From Lactiplantibacillus plantarum EGD-AQ4 (GTDB lineage: Bacteria; Bacillota; Bacilli; Lactobacillales; Lactobacillaceae): a stretch of DNA of 64,000 nucleotides. Positions within the stretch are counted from its first letter, which is position 1; the number at the start of each line of letters is the position of its first letter. Of this stretch, positions 45,513 through 55,254 are shown in pieces. The DNA lies in contig NZ_AVAQ01000002.1 of the NCBI RefSeq assembly GCF_000463075.2, positions 1-64,000 on the forward strand, read 5' to 3'. The position numbers were made by a program, and so were the translations under genes. The notes under the pieces were generated by a model. That model was given only the letters and a program-made list of their open reading frames with translations, made no database searches and was not told the DNA's origin.

Positions 45513-45930
45513 GGATGGTATTCGAAAGGCAGACATGTGTGGACCCAACGTTTTGTTGGATTAGTCGTTGGGTCCCTGGTACAGGGCTATTTTGACTTTA
45601 ACTATCAGACCGGGTCCAACATATAGTAATACTTTTTACCAATGCTTTAAGGTTCCTGACAAACAGCTTCACTTAGCTTGTCAGAATCTTCTTTAGTCGT
45701 TTGAGATAGCAAAGTTTCGAATTATAAACAAAGGCTATTTTATCGACTAAATTCAAAACTAGTGTCCGTTGAAATTAGTGAATCATATCCAGGTAATCTT
45801 CTCAGTACTAAAATGCCATAAAACAGCATCAATACTGATCAAAAAGTTTGCCTGAAAGGCCGGTCACTTAATATTCAGTGGTCAATTGTACCTAGATAGG
45901 TGGCCGTTCATCCGCCATTCGAGCGGCTTC

Positions 45931-46098
45931 CCGACTGTAGGGGCTGGCTGACAATGCTCAAGGGCGAAATTCTTCTTGTCCGGGTGGTCTTCCCGGGCTA
46001 GAAGAAGACTCGTATTTGAAATTGCGCAGTGGGTTTCTGCGTGAGTTCAAATCGATGTCCGCCCTGTTCCAGCGTTGTCAGCCAGCCCCGGAGGTCGG
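45931..46098 (+). ncRNA. Alpha structured module of copy E
   Basis: Outer CCGAC/GTCGG; P1 GGGGCTGGCTGACAA (45940-45954) pairs perfectly with TTGTCAGCCAGCCCC (46075-46089) and can extend by TGCT/AGCG with a U-G pair; P2 AGGGCG/CGCCCT (45961-45966, 46060-46065); P3 TTCTTCTTGTCCGGG/CCCGGGCTAGAAGAA (45970-46006); P4 ATTTGAA/TTCAAAT with inner CGCAG/CTGCG (46014-46052). Unpaired TGCTCA, GAAA and GTTCCAGCG match beta. Not recognised as a named RNA. Confidence 0.65.
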
Positions 46099-46252
46099 AA
46101 TCGGACGCGCACCGGCAGACGAACAGTAGGCCAAACAACTGGCATGATTTAATCATCATGAATGCAAAATAATAACAAGTACAACACATATTAACACGAT
46201 AACACCCATTATAGTCGATTTGACATTCTTTGACTAATAATTGACAAATCAC

Positions 46253-46280
46253 TTGCAATCTCAAATTAAAATGATATAGT
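46253..46280 (+). promoter_or_regulatory. Promoter of groESL
   Basis: TTGCAA, a 16-base spacer and TATAGT, directly before the CIRCE operator. Confidence 0.65.
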
Positions 46281-46291
46281 TGACAATGTAA

Positions 46292-46318
46292 TTAGCACTT
46301 GAGGTTCAGGAGTGCTAA
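46292..46318 (+). promoter_or_regulatory. CIRCE operator (HrcA binding site)
   Basis: TTAGCACTT-N9-GAGTGCTAA, one mismatch from the canonical 9-9-9 inverted repeat. HrcA represses groESL here, and repression is relieved on heat shock. Confidence 0.93.
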
Positions 46319-46342
46319 AAAAGAATAAATGGAGGGATTCAC

Positions 46343-46627
46343 GTGTTAAAACCATTAGGAGATCGCGTTATCTTGCAACAACAAGAAGAAGAAGAACAAA
46401 CCATTGGTGGTATCGTTATCGCCAATAACGCTAAGGAAAAGCCCCAAAGCGGCAAGGTTGTTGCCGTCAATGACGGTCGTGTTTTAGATAACGGGACAAA
46501 AGTTGACCCCAGCGTGAAGGTCGGCGATCAAGTCTTATTTGACAAATATGCCGGTACTGAAGTGAAGTACCAAGGTGATAAGTACTTGGTATTGCACGAA
46601 AAAGATATCGTTGCAATCGAAGACTAA
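46343..46627 (+). CDS. groES: Co-chaperonin GroES
   Basis: A 94-aa Hsp10. Family motifs: [25 protein letters not shown] with the mobile loop, [17 protein letters not shown] and the end [14 protein letters not shown]-like start ambiguity: GTGTTAAAACC at 46343 follows ATGGAGGGATTCAC. Forms the lid of GroEL. Confidence 0.96.
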   Translation: MLKPLGDRVILQQQEEEEQTIGGIVIANNAKEKPQSGKVVAVNDGRVLDNGTKVDPSVKVGDQVLFDKYAGTEVKYQGDKYLVLHEKDIVAIED

Positions 46628-46673
46628 TCCATTTAACGGACGCAATTTAAAATAAACTAAATTCATGAGGTGA

Positions 46674-48308
<1,635 letters not shown>

Positions 48309-48324
48309 ACAAATCGTAACATTA

Positions 48325-48356
48325 AGCACTTACTCGGCTGAGTAAGTGCTTTTTTA
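48325..48356 (+). terminator. Terminator of groESL
   Basis: AGCACTTACTC pairs with GAGTAAGTGCT around GGCT, followed by TTTTTT. Confidence 0.92.
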
Positions 48357-48485
48357 ATGCTGTTGAGGCGCAAATCAACTAGAATATGGGTATTGATTTA
48401 TCCATAATGGAGCGGTAGGATTAGTCGTTAACGCAAAACAGGGGTACCTGGTCGTGCCCGGTAGTTTTAACTGGTAGTATTAATC

Positions 48486-48515
48486 AAGTTAAAGTAGTAG
48501 AATCTACTTTGACTT
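48486..48515 (+). other. Hairpin upstream of the KimA-like gene
   Basis: AAGTTAAAGTAG and CTACTTTGACTT pair (one G-U-type position) around TAGAAT, about 45 bases before the start. No T-tract. Could be an operator or an mRNA structure. I do not see the c-di-AMP (ydaO) riboswitch in this leader. Confidence 0.4.
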
Positions 48516-48559
48516 AGCTTACTTGGGATAATTATTTTGGACATAAAGGAGTTATTATC

Positions 48560-50395
48560 ATGTGGCGTTATTTAAAACGGTTAGTTATTGGGAAACCGTT
48601 AAAAACCATGGACGAGGGTGGGCAAGCGCTCACTAAGTTCAAGGCCCTGGCGCTGCTGTCGTCAGATGCGCTATCATCAGTGGCTTACGGTACTGAACAG
48701 ATTACGACGGTCTTAATTACACTTTCAGCGGCTGCTTTGATGTATCAATTGTATGTCGCGGCGTTAGTGCTGGTCCTACTGTTTGCCATCACGATGTCGT
48801 ACCGGCAAATTATCCGGGCTTATCCATCTGGCGGTGGCGCCTACGTGGTCGCTAGTACTAACTGGGGTCGTCCAGCTGGACTAGTTGCTGGGGGCTCGCT
48901 GCTCGTCGACTATATGCTGACGGTGGCGGTTTCGGTGACTTCAGGGACTGAAGCTATTACGTCGGCGGTTCCGGCGTTAGCCAATTACCAAGTGCTGATT
49001 GCGGTACTGATCGTGATTGCAATTATGGCGCTGAATCTGCGCGGGATGCGCGAATCTGCATCGTTCTTAACGTTCCCCGTATACTTTTTCATTATTATGA
49101 TTATTGGCATGATTCTGTGGGGCATTATGAATATTGCGAGTGGTAACTTAACTTACCATGCAGCCGCTGGTATTGGTGCGCCCGTACAAGGGATGACGCT
49201 AGTGCTGTTCCTGCGAGCCTTCTCCTCTGGGTCGTCATCACTGACCGGGGTTGAAGCTATCAGTAACGCGGTGCCGAACTTTAAACGGCCTAAACGTAAA
49301 AATGCGGCCAATACGCTTGCCATTATGTCACTTGTGCTGGCGGTATTCTTTGGTGGAATCACTTATTTGAGTTACTACTTGGGAATCAAACCGCAAGCAG
49401 ACAATACCGTACTATCACAAATTGCGACGGCGGTATTTGGTCATGGCTTATTCTATTACTTGCTCCAATTAGCCACTGCCTTGATTTTAGCGGTTGCCGC
49501 CAATACCGGTTTTTCCGCGTTTCCAATTTTGGCGTACAACTTGGCTAAGGATAAATTCTTGCCACATGCTTACATGGACCGTGGTGACCGGTTGGGTTAC
49601 TCTAATGGGATCATCTCATTAGCCGTCGGGGCGATTGCACTGATCTTTATTTTCCATGGTAAGACGACGCTTTTGATTCCGTTATACGCGGTCGGGGTGT
49701 TTGTGCCGTTTACGTTATCTCAATCTGGGATGATCGTGCATTGGCTGCGCGAACGTGGTCAATGGTGGTGGATGAAAGCCGCTGTCAACTTCCTAGGTGC
49801 TTTGATTTCGTTAGGCTTAGTGGTCTTCTTGTTCTTGCTCCACTTTGGCAACGTTTGGCCATACCTAATCGTGATGCCACTGTTGCTTTACATGTTCTTC
49901 CGAATTCATGTGCATTATAAACGAGTGGCTGCGCAGTTACGGGTGGTCGCAAAGGAAAAGGCCGCCATCCATGATTATGACGGGGCGACGGTAATCGTGC
50001 TCGTCTCAAATGTTACGCGGGTAACGGCCCAAGCGGTCAACTATGCGCGTTCGATTGGGGATTACGTGATTGCGATGCATGTGTCCTTTGATGAAAATCC
50101 TGAGAAGGAACATAAAACAGCTGCGGAATTCAAAGAGACTTTCCCGGATGTTCGGTTCGTCGATATTCATTCGTCGTATCGTTCGATTGCCACGCCAACG
50201 TTACGTTTCTGTGATGTGATTGCCAAACGGGCGGCAGAACGGAACTTCTCAACGACTGTTTTAGTCCCACAATTTGTGCCTAAAAAGCCTTGGCAGAATA
50301 TTCTGCATAACCAGACCAGCTTACGGCTCCGCGCGGTATTAAATTCGCGTGAAAATATTATTGTGTCGACTTATAACTACCATTTAAAAGAATAG
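48560..50395 (+). CDS. kimA: KimA-like high-affinity potassium importer (APC/KUP type)
   Basis: A 611-aa membrane protein. The first 440 residues have about 12 helices with strong resemblance to B. subtilis KimA (YdaO): IGKPLKT, LTKFKALALLSSDALSSVAYGTEQI, SYRQIIRAYPSGGGAYVV and SSSLTGVEAISNAVP. The C-terminal 170 residues form a soluble USP-like domain (TVIVLVSNVTRVTAQAVNYA), where KimA binds c-di-AMP. So it likely imports K+ with protons and is inhibited by c-di-AMP. General amino acid permease is the alternative annotation. Confidence 0.82.
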   Translation: MWRYLKRLVIGKPLKTMDEGGQALTKFKALALLSSDALSSVAYGTEQITTVLITLSAAALMYQLYVAALVLVLLFAITMSYRQIIRAYPSGGGAYVVASTNWGRPAGLVAGGSLLVDYMLTVAVSVTSGTEAITSAVPALANYQVLIAVLIVIAIMALNLRGMRESASFLTFPVYFFIIMIIGMILWGIMNIASGNLTYHAAAGIGAPVQGMTLVLFLRAFSSGSSSLTGVEAISNAVPNFKRPKRKNAANTLAIMSLVLAVFFGGITYLSYYLGIKPQADNTVLSQIATAVFGHGLFYYLLQLATALILAVAANTGFSAFPILAYNLAKDKFLPHAYMDRGDRLGYSNGIISLAVGAIALIFIFHGKTTLLIPLYAVGVFVPFTLSQSGMIVHWLRERGQWWWMKAAVNFLGALISLGLVVFLFLLHFGNVWPYLIVMPLLLYMFFRIHVHYKRVAAQLRVVAKEKAAIHDYDGATVIVLVSNVTRVTAQAVNYARSIGDYVIAMHVSFDENPEKEHKTAAEFKETFPDVRFVDIHSSYRSIATPTLRFCDVIAKRAAERNFSTTVLVPQFVPKKPWQNILHNQTSLRLRAVLNSRENIIVSTYNYHLKE

Positions 50396-50408
50396 TAACT
50401 TGATATTG

Positions 50409-50436
50409 AAACCCGGTATAACTGCCGGGTTTTTAA
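50409..50436 (+). terminator. Terminator of the KimA-like gene
   Basis: AACCCGG and CCGGGTT around TATAACTG, then TTTAATTTT. Confidence 0.85.
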
Positions 50437-50611
50437 TTTTGTGTCATAATATGAGTAACGATGGTTATAATTTAAGGGTTTGATTAGCACAAGACAGTTC
50501 AAATGTGAACGAATTGTGTTGCCTTTCCTAAGTTTTGGTGAAGCAAGTTGTCAAGCGTCATTGGGATTTGTATAATTATCATAATAAGAGTGAGAAGGGG
50601 GTTGCGCACAA

Positions 50612-51709
50612 ATGATCAGGTTTGAAATTTTAGTATGCCTAGTGGCGACCATGATAGTTTCTGCAATCTTGACGCCGTTTGTGCGGAAGCTCGCATTTAA
50701 AATTGGGGCAGTGGATAAGCCGAATGTCCGGCGGGTCAATAAAATACCGATGCCTACAATGGGTGGCTTGGCAATTTTTATTTCCTATACCGTCGGGACA
50801 ACTGTCCTGTACCTGATGCACCAATTTCCTAGTCGCATCTTTTTCGCGCTATTAGGTGGCGAGCTGATTATTATTGCGACTGGCGTTATCGATGATATTT
50901 ATGAATTAAAACCCCGCCAGAAGATGTTGGGAATCACACTAGCGGCCCTCGAAGTTTACTTTATCGGTGGCATTCGAATGACGACCTTTACCTTTCCGTT
51001 GCTCGGTTTGATTCATTTTCAATGGTTGAGTTTACCGGTGACGTTGCTGTGGATTTTGGCCATCACCAATGCGGTGAACTTAATTGACGGTTTGGACGGT
51101 TTAGCGACTGGGGTCTCAATCATTTCACTCACGACGATGGGAATTATCGGGTTATTCTTCTTGAATGCCAACATGTTTGTTTCACTGCTGATTTTTACCC
51201 TAGTTGCAGCGATGATGGGCTTCCTGCCATACAATTTCTTCCCAGCAAGAATTTATCTGGGTGATACGGGTTCCTTGTTTATCGGCTTCATGACGGCGGT
51301 GTTCTCGCTGTTTGGACTCAAAAACGTGACGTTGATTTCCGTCGGGATCCCAGTGATGATTTTAGGCGTTCCAATCACAGATACGGTCTACGCCATGATT
51401 CGCCGGATTTTGAATAAAAAACCGATTTCGCAGGCGGATAAACATCACTTGCACCATCGATTGATGCAATTAGGCTTGACGCATCGACAAACAGTTATGG
51501 TCATCTACGGGATAGCGTTGATTTTTTCATTCATTTCATTGCTTTACCCGATTTCGTCGATTTGGGGTTCAGTCCTCCTGACGATTGGCTTGTTACTGGG
51601 ACTGGAACTCTTTGTTGAAGCAATCGGTTTAGCCGGTGATAATCGACAGCCATTACTCGATTGGATCAAACGAACCGTTGCCCGGCTAACTTCCAAGACC
51701 AATCATTAA
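50612..51709 (+). CDS. tagO: Undecaprenyl-phosphate GlcNAc-1-phosphate transferase TagO
   Basis: A 365-aa membrane transferase of about ten helices that starts wall teichoic acid synthesis by adding GlcNAc-1-P to undecaprenyl phosphate. The family motifs are DKPNVRRVNKIPMPTMGGLA, GVIDDIYELKPRQK, NAVNLIDGLDGLATG and HHLHHRLMQLG. The AGAAGGGGG site precedes the ATG. Single-gene unit. Confidence 0.93.
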   Translation: MIRFEILVCLVATMIVSAILTPFVRKLAFKIGAVDKPNVRRVNKIPMPTMGGLAIFISYTVGTTVLYLMHQFPSRIFFALLGGELIIIATGVIDDIYELKPRQKMLGITLAALEVYFIGGIRMTTFTFPLLGLIHFQWLSLPVTLLWILAITNAVNLIDGLDGLATGVSIISLTTMGIIGLFFLNANMFVSLLIFTLVAAMMGFLPYNFFPARIYLGDTGSLFIGFMTAVFSLFGLKNVTLISVGIPVMILGVPITDTVYAMIRRILNKKPISQADKHHLHHRLMQLGLTHRQTVMVIYGIALIFSFISLLYPISSIWGSVLLTIGLLLGLELFVEAIGLAGDNRQPLLDWIKRTVARLTSKTNH

Positions 51710-51921
51710 AAGTTCAGTCAACAAATCAGCTGAATGTGCGCTGGGCCCACCGACATTGTGACTGGCAGCGTCATTATCAGTACGTGTTCGTCCGTGGTCA
51801 TAATCGCCGATTAGTTCTGAGTGAGTCCATCATGGTAGTGTGGCTGCCAGTATGGTGGCTTCGCGCTTAAAACAAAGGTCACAGCTGTTATCATTAAAAT
51901 GAAAATACACTTTAAATTATT

Positions 51922-51962
51922 ACAGGCATCCGCCACGGCAATCGTGCGGGTGCCTGTTTTTC
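51922..51962 (+). terminator. Terminator of tagO
   Basis: ACAGGCATCCGC..ACG and CGT..GCGGGTGCCTGT followed by TTTT. Confidence 0.85.
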
Positions 51963-51993
51963 GTTGTCGCCGCTTGCGTTCATCCACCTCGAC

Positions 51994-52043
51994 TTTACCA
52001 AAACTATACAAGCATTTTACACAATCGTCATTCACAATTTACA
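51994..52043 (+). promoter_or_regulatory. PhoP box array upstream of pstS
   Basis: Hexamers with a strict 11-bp period: TTTACC, TATACA, TTTACA, GTCATT, TTTACA. Four of the five fit the PhoP half-site TT(A/T)ACA with 5-base gaps. A possible -10 (TATTAA) follows near 52056. PhoPR is encoded at the end of the window. Confidence 0.65.
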
Positions 52044-52070
52044 AACGATCAGTAGTATTAAGCATGTTCC

Positions 52071-52172
52071 AAGCAATCAACGAAGTGTAACCGTCGAGTG
52101 GTGATGCTGCTCCATCACCAGCAACCATACTCCTACCCAGTTATGCGATGACGGTTATCATGTTGGTTGCTT
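52071..52172 (+). promoter_or_regulatory. Structured 5' leader of pstS, unrecognised
   Basis: Three nested or branched helices: AAGCAATCAAC (52071-52081) with GTTGGTTGCTT (52162-52172); TAACCGTC (52088-52095) with GACGGTTA (52150-52157); TGGTGATG (52099-52106) with CATCACCA (52113-52120). A pyrimidine-rich single strand of about 29 bases lies between the last two right arms. No T-tract, so not a simple terminator. It falls in the untranslated region between the PhoP boxes and pstS. Confidence 0.5.
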
Positions 52173-52209
52173 CATTTTGATAGTCAATTGAAGAAGGGGA
52201 GTTTCAATT

Positions 52210-53115
52210 ATGAAAAAAGCACTGACACTCGGCGCATTGGCAGTAACGATGACCGTTTTACTAGCCGGTTGCGGCAGTAGCTCAGCTACGAGCACGAAGA
52301 ATACGAGTAGTAGTGGTAGTGGCAGCTCAAAGACAACCAAGATTGTGGCAACCGGGTCAACCGCGTTACAACCACTGGTCGAACAAGCTGGCCAAGCTTA
52401 CCAAAATGAACATGCCAACGTGACGATCAACGTTCAAGGTGGTGGTTCCGGTGCCGGCCTTAGCCAAGTTGCTAAGGGCTCAGTTAATATTGGAAACTCA
52501 GACTTATTTGCACAAGAACAAAAAGGATTAGACGCCAAAGGGTTAGTTGATCATAAAGTGGCCGTTGTGGGGATGGCACCTGTCGTTAATAAGGATGCTG
52601 GGGTCACGAATGTTTCTAAGCAAGAATTAGTAAAGATTTTCCAAGGCAAGATTACCAACTGGAAAGATGTCGGTGGTAAGGATGAAAAGATCACCGTTGT
52701 CAACCGGGCACAAGGTAGTGGGACGCGAGCAACGTTTGAAAAGTGGGGCTTAGATAACGCCAAGGTGGCGACGAGCCAAGAACAAGATTCAAACGGAACG
52801 GTTCAAAAAATCGTCAGCACCACGCCTGGAGCAATCAGTTACTTAGCGTTCTCATACGTTAAGTCTGATGTTCAAGCCTTAGCCATTGACAATGTTAAAC
52901 CAACCGAAGCCAACGTTGCCACGAACAAGTGGAAGATCTGGGCATACGAACACATGTATACGAAGGGTCAACCAACTGGCGAATTGAAGAACTTCTTGAC
53001 GTACATGACGTCCAAGTCAGTTCAAGGCAGTTTAGTTAAGAAATTAGGTTACATTCCGTTGACTTCAATGAAAGTTGACCGGGGCCAATCAGGTGCGATT
53101 ACTGATTTGAAATAA
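52210..53115 (+). CDS. pstS: Phosphate ABC transporter substrate-binding lipoprotein PstS-like
   Basis: A 301-aa secreted lipoprotein. Signal MKKALTLGALAVTMTVLLAGC (Cys21), a short Ser/Thr linker, then a phosphate-binding domain with ATGSTALQPLVEQAGQAY, NVQGGGSGAGLSQVAKG, NIGNSDLFAQ and RAQGSGTRATFEKW, the usual loops gripping phosphate. No permease or ATPase follows, so it must work with pst genes elsewhere. GAAGGGGAG precedes the ATG. Confidence 0.9.
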   Translation: MKKALTLGALAVTMTVLLAGCGSSSATSTKNTSSSGSGSSKTTKIVATGSTALQPLVEQAGQAYQNEHANVTINVQGGGSGAGLSQVAKGSVNIGNSDLFAQEQKGLDAKGLVDHKVAVVGMAPVVNKDAGVTNVSKQELVKIFQGKITNWKDVGGKDEKITVVNRAQGSGTRATFEKWGLDNAKVATSQEQDSNGTVQKIVSTTPGAISYLAFSYVKSDVQALAIDNVKPTEANVATNKWKIWAYEHMYTKGQPTGELKNFLTYMTSKSVQGSLVKKLGYIPLTSMKVDRGQSGAITDLK

Positions 53116-53120
53116 CCGCA

Positions 53121-53151
53121 AAAAAGTCGAGCAAGTGGTGCTCGACTTTTT
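53121..53151. terminator. Terminator after pstS
   Basis: AAAAAGTCGAGC pairs with GCTCGACTTTTT around AAGTGGT; A- and T-flanked, so it may serve both pstS and the converging yigZ. Confidence 0.9.
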
Positions 53152-53194
53152 GTGTACCCTTAATATGGACCAGTTGGATTACCGGTTATCCGGT

Positions 53195-53836
53195 CTAATC
53201 CTGGGATACCGGTACTTCCGCAAACTGTTCACCCTGTTCAGTGAAGGTCGCTTGACCACTCAATAAATTAGTGATGGCCGTTTGCACCGCGGATAAATCC
53301 GCTGCGCTCACCGCAATCGTCTGGGTGACTTGGACACCGTAATCGGTACTTAGCGTGACCAGTTGATTTTGTTGCAAATAATAGTTCAGCGCGTCGACGT
53401 TGCGGTAATCAAGATTAATTGCTAGCCGCATTTGCAAGACCCGTTCGACTTTGCCACAGGCTTCGATTGCAGCAGCTGGGGTTCCGTTGTAGGCACGGAT
53501 CAGGCCGCCAGCCCCCAGCTTGATTCCCCCAAAGTAACGGGTGACGACCGCCAAAACATCGTGGACGTCATTAGTCTTGAGGACTTCTAGAATTGGGGAG
53601 CCGGCCGTTCCTGAGGGTTCGCCGTCGTCACTCATCCGCTGAATGTGGTCGTCGTCACCTAACATGTAGGCAAAGCAATTATGGTTCGCCTTGGGGTTAG
53701 CTGCGCGGACCGCGGCGATTTTAGCTTGGGCGTCATCCTCACTGTTAATGCGGTACAGGTGCGCGATGAAGCGCGATTTCTTAATGGTTTGTTCAAAAAC
53801 CGTGTCTTGGGTAATGGTGTAATAGGGTTTCGTCAA
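53195..53836 (-). CDS. yigZ: YigZ/IMPACT family protein
   Basis: A 213-aa protein of the YigZ/IMPACT family: N-terminal domain with KKSRFIAHLYRINSEDDA, HNCFAYMLG and SDDGEPSGTAGSPILEVL (signature), and DVLAVVTRYFGGIKLGAGGLIRAYN. Eukaryotic IMPACT inhibits Gcn2; the bacterial role is unclear. It is divergent from comFA, its usual neighbour in lactobacilli. Confidence 0.9.
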   Translation of the reverse strand: MTKPYYTITQDTVFEQTIKKSRFIAHLYRINSEDDAQAKIAAVRAANPKANHNCFAYMLGDDDHIQRMSDDGEPSGTAGSPILEVLKTNDVHDVLAVVTRYFGGIKLGAGGLIRAYNGTPAAAIEACGKVERVLQMRLAINLDYRNVDALNYYLQQNQLVTLSTDYGVQVTQTIAVSAADLSAVQTAITNLLSGQATFTEQGEQFAEVPVSQD

Positions 53837-53901
53837 AATAATCGATTCCTTTCGTGGATTTCAGCGTGATTTTCGTATGTAATCTATAAAGGGGTGAAGA
53901 C

Positions 53902-55254
53902 GTGCAAGCAGAAGAATTATATGGACGACAGTTGGCACTATCCGCTGAAGCGGCACGGGACTTGCCGGATGGCTGCCAAGTTTTGCCAGCAATGCAAGTG
54001 ACAGCGACCCAGGTCCAGTGTCAGCGTTGTGGCAGTCAGCTGGATCGCCAGCGCGCGCAATTACCGAACCAACAGTATTATTGTTATCAATGTCTGAATC
54101 TTGGCCGTATCAGCACCCTTGTTAAACTCTATCATATGTCAGAACCGAATGCTTTTGCAACGGTCCCGACCTGTACTTGGACCGGTCAGTTAACGGCCCA
54201 ACAAGCCGCGTGTGCCCAAATGATTCAAGCAAAATTTGCTGCCCGAGAACGGCAATTATTGTGGGCAGTGACCGGAGCGGGGAAAACCGAGATGTTGTTT
54301 CCAGGAATTGCTTGGGCTTTAGCGCAACGGTGGCGCGTCGCAATTGCGTCACCACGGGTCGATGTTTGTTTGGAACTCGCCCCACGACTACGGGCAGCAT
54401 TTGCGGATGCCCCAATTGCCGTATTGCATGGCCGCGACCCGGAACCGTATCAATATACGCAATTGACGATTTGCACGACCCATCAGCTGTTACGTTTCCA
54501 CCACGCTTTTGACGTCCTGATTATTGATGAAGTCGACGCTTTTCCGTTTGCAGCTAATCCGCGCTTGGCATTTGCGGTCAAGCAAGCGCTCAAACCAGAC
54601 GGCGCACTACTGTATTTAACGGCGACCCCTAGTCCGGCGCTGTTACGGCAAGTTCGCCGAGGACAGTTGGCGATTAGTTATTTGCCATTACGGTTTCACC
54701 AGCAATTGCTGCCAACGATTACGGTGCGGCTGCAACCTAACTGGTCCCAACTACTGGCACGGGGCAAGTTGCCGCGCTGTTTAATTCAACGATTGCAACA
54801 GTATCAGACGCAGCACCAGCGCTTTTTGTTATTTGTTGCGCGAATCGAGCAGCTGGCACCCGTACATCATCTGCTGCAACAGTTATTCCCACAAATGGCG
54901 GGGCAGACGGTCCATTCAGCTGACCCGGACCGGTTAACAAAGGTACAGCAGATGCGGGATGAAGTCGTTCAATACCTCATTACGACGACGATTCTGGAAC
55001 GCGGCGTAACACTGCCAGGAATCGATGTGATTGTCTTAGGTGCTGACGATGCCGTGTTTTCGACAGCGGCACTGGTGCAGATTGCTGGTCGGGTCGGTCG
55101 CAGTAAGGAACGACCAACTGGGCTGGTGTGGTTTATTTGTCAGCAGCATGGGCGCAACATCAAGCAAGCACAACGTCAGATTCGTACCGTCAATCGAAAG
55201 GGGCGAGCATTACGTGCCAGCGTGCCTATTGTGTCAAAGTCAGATTCAGATTAA
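53902..55254 (+). CDS. comFA: Competence protein ComFA, DEAD-like DNA translocase
   Basis: A 450-aa ATPase that helps pull transforming DNA into the cytoplasm. N-terminal zinc module CQRCG...CYQCLNLGR (about 34-66), Walker A VTGAGKTEM (about 126-134), DEAD-like IIDEVDAFP, TATPSP and the helicase C-domain TTTILERGVTLPG with AGRVGRS. GTG start after AAAGGGGTGAAGAC. The 3' end overlaps comFC by 41 bases. Competence expression is probably controlled by a SigH/ComX-type factor. Confidence 0.92.
   Translation: MQAEELYGRQLALSAEAARDLPDGCQVLPAMQVTATQVQCQRCGSQLDRQRAQLPNQQYYCYQCLNLGRISTLVKLYHMSEPNAFATVPTCTWTGQLTAQQAACAQMIQAKFAARERQLLWAVTGAGKTEMLFPGIAWALAQRWRVAIASPRVDVCLELAPRLRAAFADAPIAVLHGRDPEPYQYTQLTICTTHQLLRFHHAFDVLIIDEVDAFPFAANPRLAFAVKQALKPDGALLYLTATPSPALLRQVRRGQLAISYLPLRFHQQLLPTITVRLQPNWSQLLARGKLPRCLIQRLQQYQTQHQRFLLFVARIEQLAPVHHLLQQLFPQMAGQTVHSADPDRLTKVQQMRDEVVQYLITTTILERGVTLPGIDVIVLGADDAVFSTAALVQIAGRVGRSKERPTGLVWFICQQHGRNIKQAQRQIRTVNRKGRALRASVPIVSKSDSD

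Larger units (their letters stand above)
45224..46189. repeat. Element copy E, complete (beta left, alpha right)
   Basis: The best-preserved copy, about 966 bp, between the CPBP gene and groES. It is flanked by a perfect 8-bp direct repeat ATTAACAC (45216-45223 and 46190-46197). Its termini are imperfect inverted repeats of about 45 bp containing ATGATTAAATCATG near each end. Beta is on the minus strand (45356-45512) and alpha on the plus strand (45931-46098), diverging from a spacer of about 400 bp. No transposase or supported gene is inside. Copies A-D align to it. Confidence 0.85.

Noticed and set aside
48309-48559. c-di-AMP riboswitch before the KimA-like gene
   Set aside because: No conserved ydaO-type core recognised by eye; only a simple hairpin is evident. 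A model search would be decisive.
51661-51870. 69-codon frame after tagO
   Set aside because: It overlaps the tagO 3' end, lacks a ribosome site and has no recognisable domain.
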